Shown: in pieces, positions 58,891 through 64,000 of the stretch
How the letters are laid out: every line of letters begins with the position of its first letter
How positions within the stretch are numbered: position 1 is the stretch's first letter
Source of the DNA: Flavobacteriaceae bacterium
Lineage (GTDB): Bacteria; Bacteroidota; Bacteroidia; Flavobacteriales; Flavobacteriaceae
Length of the DNA: 64,000 bases
NCBI GenBank assembly: GCA_021647405.1
Contig: JAKIUU010000010.1
Span: 1-64,000 of the forward strand
Direction: 5' to 3'
Position numbers and translations under genes: made by a program
Notes under the pieces: model-generated
Databases searched by the model: none
What the model was told of the DNA's origin: nothing
The model's input: only the letters and a program-made list of their open reading frames with translations

Positions 58891-59063
58891 TTTTATTGTA
58901 ATGAGATTCAAAATTATAATTTTTAATTAGTTAATTTTCAGGAAAAACACTGGTTATTTGCAGGGGGTATTTCCCCTTTTTTTAGATTAAATGGCTTTGT
59001 AATGGTGATAAATTATACTTTTTAACATAAATTTGAATTCCTTAATTTTTAAATTCCAAAATA

Positions 59064-59582
59064 ATGAAAGAAAAAAATAATAATGTAAAGTTGCCCTTTA
59101 AGTTAATAGGCTTATTTTTAATTACTTTAATTTTAAACGCGTGTGTAGATAACAATGTAAATAAAGTTAAAGTAACCAAGCCAGAACATACCATTACCAA
59201 ACAAAGAGCCATGACTTTGAGTCGTAACTATACGGCACGTTACGATAGCGTAAGCCGTATTATTGGCAAAAAAGACAACCGCTCAATCAGGTATTCTTTA
59301 AAAGAACTTAAACAATATATAGCCTATATTGAAGCCGAAGGTACTGCAAAAGGTTATAAGGTTGATGGTATTCGGTTTTACTTGGGCGCGTATTCAAAAG
59401 AAGACAAAAACCCTAAAAAACAAAGTTACACAACTGTTTTTTTAGTACCTACAGGTGTTAAAGAAGGAACTGTAATTAAATCGAGTGCTCCACCAAGTTT
59501 TACGAGTCCCGATATTACAAATATCAGCCCTTTAAACGAAGGATCAGCAGGCGATCCACCATCTGCCACTTATCCACAATAA
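59064..59582 (+). CDS. Hypothetical lipoprotein, 172 aa
   Basis: Lipobox LILNAC (Cys27), then a helical stretch (TKQRAMTLSRNYTARYDSVS, YSLKELKQYIAYIEAEGTAK) and a segment DGIRFYLGAYSKEDKNPKKQ that recalls proteins of unknown function in flavobacteria. The C-terminus is Pro/Ser-rich and probably disordered (SPLNEGSAGDPPSATYPQ). It lies 9 bp before a 7-helix membrane protein and a two-component system, so it could be the envelope sensor input; inference from context. Confidence 0.72.
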   Translation: MKEKNNNVKLPFKLIGLFLITLILNACVDNNVNKVKVTKPEHTITKQRAMTLSRNYTARYDSVSRIIGKKDNRSIRYSLKELKQYIAYIEAEGTAKGYKVDGIRFYLGAYSKEDKNPKKQSYTTVFLVPTGVKEGTVIKSSAPPSFTSPDITNISPLNEGSAGDPPSATYPQ

Positions 59583-59591
59583 TTAAAAAAT

Positions 59592-60224
59592 ATGCCAATT
59601 TACACATACCCATTAATTTATTCAATAAGCATTCTAATAGGTTTGTTTAATTTCCATAAATTCTCTTTTAATAAGTCCCTTAGGTTTTTCTTGTATTTTT
59701 TAATTTATACCTTTATTTCAGAAATCATAGGGGCATATTTAGGGAAAGTCCTATTTGTTGAAAACAATATTGTTTATAACACATGGGGAATTGTAAATTT
59801 TTTATTTTTTTCAAGTTTTTTTTTAAGTAGAATTACGCATAAAGCAAAAAGAAAGATAATTTATATATTAATAATTATTTTTATTGTTGCCACATTTATT
59901 AACATACTTTTTATTGGCCATTATATAGATGAATATTTAATAAACAATGCCATACTTTCAAAAATACTTGTTGTATTTACTGTAATTATTTATTTTACAG
60001 AACTGTTAGAAAGTGATGTTGTATTAAATATTAATAAAGTATTGTTTTATTGGATAGCCTTAGGGGTACTCTTATATAATTTGGTTTTTATACCGGCATT
60101 TGCATTGTTTAAATACACCTCTGTTTATGGTGTGTTTCAGTATATAACCTTTGGTTTAAACATTATAATGCATTCGTGTTTTATAATAGGTTTTATTGTA
60201 TGCGAAAAAAAATACAATTATTGA
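59592..60224 (+). CDS. Seven-helix membrane protein, 210 aa
   Basis: About seven hydrophobic segments (e.g. residues 7-24, 31-52, 63-80, 86-108, 122-139, 149-170, 178-200) with few loops. I do not recognise a family. It lies between the lipoprotein (9-bp gap) and a histidine kinase whose start is 1-2 bp beyond its stop, so the three are one operon and it is a candidate sensory partner for the kinase. Confidence 0.68.
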   Translation: MPIYTYPLIYSISILIGLFNFHKFSFNKSLRFFLYFLIYTFISEIIGAYLGKVLFVENNIVYNTWGIVNFLFFSSFFLSRITHKAKRKIIYILIIIFIVATFINILFIGHYIDEYLINNAILSKILVVFTVIIYFTELLESDVVLNINKVLFYWIALGVLLYNLVFIPAFALFKYTSVYGVFQYITFGLNIIMHSCFIIGFIVCEKKYNY

Positions 60225-60225
60225 T

Positions 60226-61002
60226 GTGGAGCTAAAAGAGATACAAATATTAGTTTTTACTGTCACCATTATTATTTTAATTTTGGTCATTACATTGGCT
60301 ATTTTCTTTTATTCTTTTCAGCAAAAAAAACAATCGTATTTATTGAAACAATACGAGGTACAACGACACTTTGAAGAGGAGATAACAAAATCTAAGATAG
60401 AAATAAAAGAACAAACTTTAGAAAATATCAGTTGGGAGATTCATGACAATGTAGGGCAGTTACTATCAATTGCCAAAATGCAACTCAACATATTACAACC
60501 CAGTTTATCTGGTTCTCAACAAGTAGCGCTTAGTGAAAGCAGTGAGCTCATTAGTAAAAGTCTTCAAGAATTGCGCAGTTTGGCCAAATCGTTAAATCCC
60601 GAACATTTTAAATCCTTAGGCTTATTAAAGGCTATTAAAATTGAACTGGATCGTTATAATAGGATGAATTTTATCAATGCCGAACTCGAAGTGAAAGGAG
60701 AGTTGATTGAAGTTCCTCTAGATAAGGGCATCATATTATTTAGAATTTTACAAGAGTTTTTTAACAATACCATGAAGCATTCTAAAAGTGCCAAACTGTG
60801 TGTAAAACTCAATTATTCAAAAAATAATTTGCTAATTGAAATTCAAGATAAAGGTGTGGGTTTTAACTTAAAATCTGTCGATAAGAGTAAAGGCTTGGGT
60901 TTGCAAACCATGAAGGATCGTGCTAAACTGATTGGCGCCAGTTTTAAAATGGAATCTCAAAAACAAAAAGGAACCAGCATTACACTGAATTTACCTTTGT
61001 AA
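60226..61002 (+). CDS. Sensor histidine kinase (HisKA_3/NarX-type)
   Basis: The best start is GTG at 60226, giving MELKEIQILVFTVTIIIL and 258 residues; a TTG at 60196 inside the previous gene would add ten. One membrane helix (about 8-30) precedes a coiled coil, then ENISWEIHDNVGQLLSIAKM with phospho-accepting His73. The HATPase domain has ILQEFFNNTMKHSKSAKL (N box), IQDKGVGFNL (G1) and KGLGLQTMKDRAKLIG (G2). No extracellular sensor domain is present, so the input may come through the adjacent 7-helix protein or lipoprotein. The response regulator follows after 11 bp. Confidence 0.9.
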   Translation: MELKEIQILVFTVTIIILILVITLAIFFYSFQQKKQSYLLKQYEVQRHFEEEITKSKIEIKEQTLENISWEIHDNVGQLLSIAKMQLNILQPSLSGSQQVALSESSELISKSLQELRSLAKSLNPEHFKSLGLLKAIKIELDRYNRMNFINAELEVKGELIEVPLDKGIILFRILQEFFNNTMKHSKSAKLCVKLNYSKNNLLIEIQDKGVGFNLKSVDKSKGLGLQTMKDRAKLIGASFKMESQKQKGTSITLNLPL

Positions 61003-61013
61003 ATAGTTAAAGT

Positions 61014-61646
61014 ATGAATAAAATTCCTATAATTATCGTTGATGACCATGTGCTTTTTTCGCAAGCATTAAACGGATTGATTAATAAATTCAAATCCTAT
61101 AAAGTTGTAGCACAATTAAATAATGGCCAAGAAGTAATTGATTATTTTAATGCGGATAAAGAAACAGCTTCTATTATTTTAATGGATGTTAACATGCCCA
61201 TTCTAAATGGAATTAAAGCTACAGAGTGGCTTAAAGAAAACAGACCGGAAATAAAAGTATTGGCCTTAACAATGAACGATGATGAACCTATTATTCTAAA
61301 CATGCTGCGCGCAGGTGCTTGTGGTTATTTACTTAAAGATATTCATCCCAACACATTACTTGAGGCTTTAAATCAAATTATGCGATTAGGTGTTTACTAT
61401 ACAGATGATGTTGCACAAACCTTAGTTAAAGCAACTTCACAAAAACCTATTGAACTCAAAGATCGCGAACTTCATTTTTTAACATTGGCCTGCACCGATT
61501 TAACTTACAAACAAATTGCCGAAAAAATGTTTTTGAGCTACAAGACAATTGACGGCTATAGAGAAGTAGTTTTTGATAAATTTAATGTGTCAAGCCGTAT
61601 AGGCATGGTACTTTACGCCCTTAAAGAAAAAATAGTAGAACTGTAA
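61014..61646 (+). CDS. NarL/LuxR-family response regulator
   Basis: 210 residues. The receiver has Asp10-Asp11 (IIIVDDHVLFSQAL), phosphorylated Asp58 (IILMDVNMPI) and a conserved Lys in GYLLKDIHP. The LuxR helix-turn-helix (about 145-205: LKDRELHFLTLACTDLTYKQ, AEKMFLSYKTIDGYREVVFD) binds DNA. It pairs with the kinase 11 bp upstream. Target genes cannot be told from the sequence. Confidence 0.93.
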   Translation: MNKIPIIIVDDHVLFSQALNGLINKFKSYKVVAQLNNGQEVIDYFNADKETASIILMDVNMPILNGIKATEWLKENRPEIKVLALTMNDDEPIILNMLRAGACGYLLKDIHPNTLLEALNQIMRLGVYYTDDVAQTLVKATSQKPIELKDRELHFLTLACTDLTYKQIAEKMFLSYKTIDGYREVVFDKFNVSSRIGMVLYALKEKIVEL

Positions 61647-61737
61647 TTTTTTAGTTTTAAGTCACAATCCTACCAATATAATAACCACAGGTATTTATTT
61701 TATTTTTTAAATCCTTAACGGATAAAAAAGAATCTTT

Positions 61738-61745
61738 TAACTTTG
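61738..61745 (+). promoter_or_regulatory. -7 box (TAACTTTG) of the DUF4175 gene
   Basis: TAACTTTG gives a leader of about 40 nt before the ATG at 61792. Confidence 0.5.
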
Positions 61746-61791
61746 CTGATAAGCGTTCTGAACTTTTATAAAACCAACGCCTTAAATTTAA

Positions 61792-64000
61792 ATGGGTAAC
61801 GCCTTAGAAATTCAAAAAAAACTCCAAGCGTTTATTATAAAGTATTACGTAAACGCCCTAATAAAAGGAAGTCTTCTTTTTTTTGTGTTTGGGGTGGTGT
61901 ACTTTTTCCTTATTTTATTTATTGAATATACTTTATGGCTTAAACCTTTGGCACGCACTGTTTTGTTTTTGAGTTTTATTGCCGTAGAGAGTGCTTTATT
62001 ATTGTTTTACATTCTTTTTCCTTGCTTTAAAATTTTAGGACTGCAAAAGGGCTTAAATGCAAACCAAGCTTCAAAATTAATTGGGAAACATTTTAATAAA
62101 GTAAATGACAAACTTTTAAACCTGGTACAATTGCAACAAAGTAACGAGCAAACAGAGTTGCTTTTGGCAAGTATTGAACAAAAAGCTACAGATTTGTTGA
62201 CATTTAAGTTCACAAATGCTATCAATTTTAAACAAAATTCAAAGTATTTAAAGTTTTTAACCATCCCTCTTTTGGTGATATTATTAATAAGCTTATCTGG
62301 AAAAGTCAATCCTTTTAAAGAGAGTTTAAGCAGAGTGGTTCATTATCAAAAACCATACACCCCACCCGCTCCTTTTGATTTTAAAGTTTTAAACAAAAGC
62401 TTGAAAATAATAGAAGGTCAAGATTTACTTTTAAAAATCACAACACTTGGGAGCATTACACCCAGCCAGGCTGAAATTAATATAAACGATCAAAACTTTT
62501 TCTTAAAAAAAGATGGCCTAGATCATTTTAGCTTTTTGGTAGAAAATGTCACAGAACCTTTTACTTTTTATTTAAAATCAAATCAGGTTTCTTCTTTAGA
62601 GTTTAATGTAGCAGTACTTAGAAAACCTACCGTTATAGGTTTTAAAATGGATATAGATTACCCCGCTTATACACATAGACAAGACATAACCATAAGTAAC
62701 ACAGGAAATATCACAGTTCCTGAGGGCACCAAAATTATGTGGAGACTTCAGACAAATCAAACCGACACACTTCGTTTTATTAATGAGGGCAATCAAGCGT
62801 TTTTTATAAGCGAATCTACAGATGATTTTAGACTGTCAAAAAGGATACTTAAAACATTGAGATATCAGGTAGCAACATCTAATAATGATTTAAAAAACTT
62901 TGAAAAACTCTCATATACTGTTATTGCCGAGAAAGATGAATTTCCAAAAATTTCAGTTTCTTCTGATATTGACTCTGTTAATTTTGGTATAGCCCAGTTT
63001 TCTGGGCAGATTAGCGACGATTATGGTTTGCGTAAATTAGAACTCGTTTATTGCGAATCTCAAAATAAAAATTTAAAATTCCATAAAAATTTAAGGGTGA
63101 AAAAGGCGATTTTTGACACCTTTTATTTTTTATTAGATCCAGACGATGCGGACCTAGACCTTAAAAAAGGAAGCACCTACAAATTCTATTTTAAAGTATT
63201 TGACAACGATGCAGTTAATGGTTCTAAGTTTACTAAAAGCAAGGTGTTTGAGTATTATAATAAAACGGACTTTGAATTGACAAATGCCACTTTAAAAGCG
63301 CAAAAAAACAGTATTGACGCCCTTCAAAACGACAAGCAATCGTTAAAAAAGACTGAAGGTGATTTGCAAAAGATAACTCAAAAATTAAAAAACCAACCCA
63401 ATTTTAAATGGAATGATGTTAAGCAGTTTCAAGCTTTGGTAGAGCGGCGAAAAAAAGAAGAAGAATTGATATCAAATCATATTAAAAACATACAAAACAA
63501 CCTTAACCAAGGGAAACCTAAAAACACTTTAATTGAAGAAAAAAAGGATGTTTTAAACAAACGGATTGAAGAAGCAAAAGAATTGTTAAAACAAGAAAAA
63601 ATTTTAGACGAACTCAAGAAACTCTCAGAAAAATTAGATAAAAACGGCTTGTTAAAACGCTTAGATAAGTTCAACCAGAAAAGCAAACAAAACAAGCGCA
63701 CGCTAGAACGCATTTTAGAGCTCACCAAACGCTTTTATATTGAGAAGAAGTTGGCCAATATTAGTCAAAATTTAAAGCAACTCAGTAAAGAGCAAGACTC
63801 ATTGGCAAAATCAAAAGAAAATACAATCCAAAATCAAGATTTAATAAATATGCGATTCGAAAAAATTAAAAATGATTTAGAACAGTTACAACAGGAAAAC
63901 AAATCGCTTACCAAACCTATTTCTTTGCCCAAAACAAATCGTGAAGAGTTTCAAATTAAAGACGCTTTAAAAAAGGCGCAAAAAAACCTACAAAACAAAA
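61792..64000 (+). CDS. DUF4175 family protein, N-terminal 736 residues (cut by window edge)
   Basis: An open frame runs from ATG 61792 to the window end without a stop. MGNALEIQKKLQAFIIKYYV starts it, two membrane helices follow (about 25-75), then a NDKLLNLVQLQQSNEQTELL region, a further helix near 155, a beta-rich part with FKMDIDYPAYTHRQ and an extended Lys/Glu/Leu coiled coil from about residue 500 (KNSIDALQNDKQSLKKTEGD, KILDELKKLSEKLDKNG). This architecture matches the large Bacteroidota DUF4175 proteins of about 1,100 residues; function unknown, membrane-anchored. The C-terminal third is missing from the window. Confidence 0.82.
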   Translation, partial: MGNALEIQKKLQAFIIKYYVNALIKGSLLFFVFGVVYFFLILFIEYTLWLKPLARTVLFLSFIAVESALLLFYILFPCFKILGLQKGLNANQASKLIGKHFNKVNDKLLNLVQLQQSNEQTELLLASIEQKATDLLTFKFTNAINFKQNSKYLKFLTIPLLVILLISLSGKVNPFKESLSRVVHYQKPYTPPAPFDFKVLNKSLKIIEGQDLLLKITTLGSITPSQAEININDQNFFLKKDGLDHFSFLVENVTEPFTFYLKSNQVSSLEFNVAVLRKPTVIGFKMDIDYPAYTHRQDITISNTGNITVPEGTKIMWRLQTNQTDTLRFINEGNQAFFISESTDDFRLSKRILKTLRYQVATSNNDLKNFEKLSYTVIAEKDEFPKISVSSDIDSVNFGIAQFSGQISDDYGLRKLELVYCESQNKNLKFHKNLRVKKAIFDTFYFLLDPDDADLDLKKGSTYKFYFKVFDNDAVNGSKFTKSKVFEYYNKTDFELTNATLKAQKNSIDALQNDKQSLKKTEGDLQKITQKLKNQPNFKWNDVKQFQALVERRKKEEELISNHIKNIQNNLNQGKPKNTLIEEKKDVLNKRIEEAKELLKQEKILDELKKLSEKLDKNGLLKRLDKFNQKSKQNKRTLERILELTKRFYIEKKLANISQNLKQLSKEQDSLAKSKENTIQNQDLINMRFEKIKNDLEQLQQENKSLTKPISLPKTNREEFQIKDALKKAQKNLQNK

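Noticed and set aside
60196..60225. TTG start for the histidine kinase
   Set aside because: It lies inside the previous gene; the GTG at 60226, just after that gene's stop, gives a normal membrane-helix start.

Overview
The window is AT-rich DNA from a member of the Bacteroidota, most likely the family Flavobacteriaceae. The basis is: promoters of the Bacteroidetes type (TAnnTTTG at -7) ahead of many genes; families largely confined to this group (DUF4270, DUF4271, DUF4296, DUF2480, DUF4175, GYDIA-type GHMP kinase); many short lipoproteins; a TonB receptor with a carboxypeptidase-like N-terminal domain; and familiar flavobacterial gene orders (panC - glycogen synthase-like - DUF4270 - glmS; pth - rplY - prs; DUF4296 - dihydroorotase - polyprenol-P-mannose synthase; DUF4271 - hemD). 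Genus cannot be called.

Layout. 1-5.3 kb is accessory: the tail of an IS1595-type transposase, then minus-strand small lipoproteins, a frameshifted lipoprotein metallopeptidase, and two copies of what looks like a structured small RNA with its own promoter, plus many short palindromes. 5.3-8 kb is an arsenic operon (arsR, acr3, arsC) into which a four-helix-bundle (23S intervening-sequence type) gene bounded by 79-bp repeats has been inserted. 8-17.5 kb is core metabolism (GHMP kinase, flippase-like membrane protein, panC, DUF4270, glmS, pth, rplY, prs). At 17.6-18.2 kb a GIY-YIG gene sits between a partial copy of the tRNA-Leu 5' half and the intact tRNA-Leu(CAA). 18.3-27 kb has a secreted SusE/F-like protein, radA, a divergent exported endonuclease/TonB receptor/DUF5689 lipoprotein cluster, and hflX. 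28-37.5 kb has Fe-S assembly factors, a PfkB kinase, purF, lipoproteins, a cytochrome P460/cytochrome c pair, an ALDH7-like dehydrogenase and a LuxE-like protein. 37.5-50.5 kb holds tyrS, an epimerase, pyrimidine and glycan genes, hemD, recA, an OmpA chimera, an acetyltransferase, a CDF transporter and rpiB. A 575-bp very AT-rich divergent gap precedes rnr. 51-64 kb holds rnr, tatA, an SPFH protein, a DJ-1/PfpI protein, an MFS transporter, gltX, a lipoprotein/membrane protein/two-component operon, a 46-aa membrane protein too short for standard gene calling, and the start of a DUF4175 gene that runs off the right edge.

The most unusual items are the duplicated small RNA/leader unit beside the lipoprotein genes, the hairpin near tRNA-Leu whose loop is exactly a 16-nt copy of the tRNA, and the repeat-bounded four-helix-bundle insertion in the ars operon with a decayed earlier copy beside it. 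All function calls come from reading translated sequence; no database search was run.
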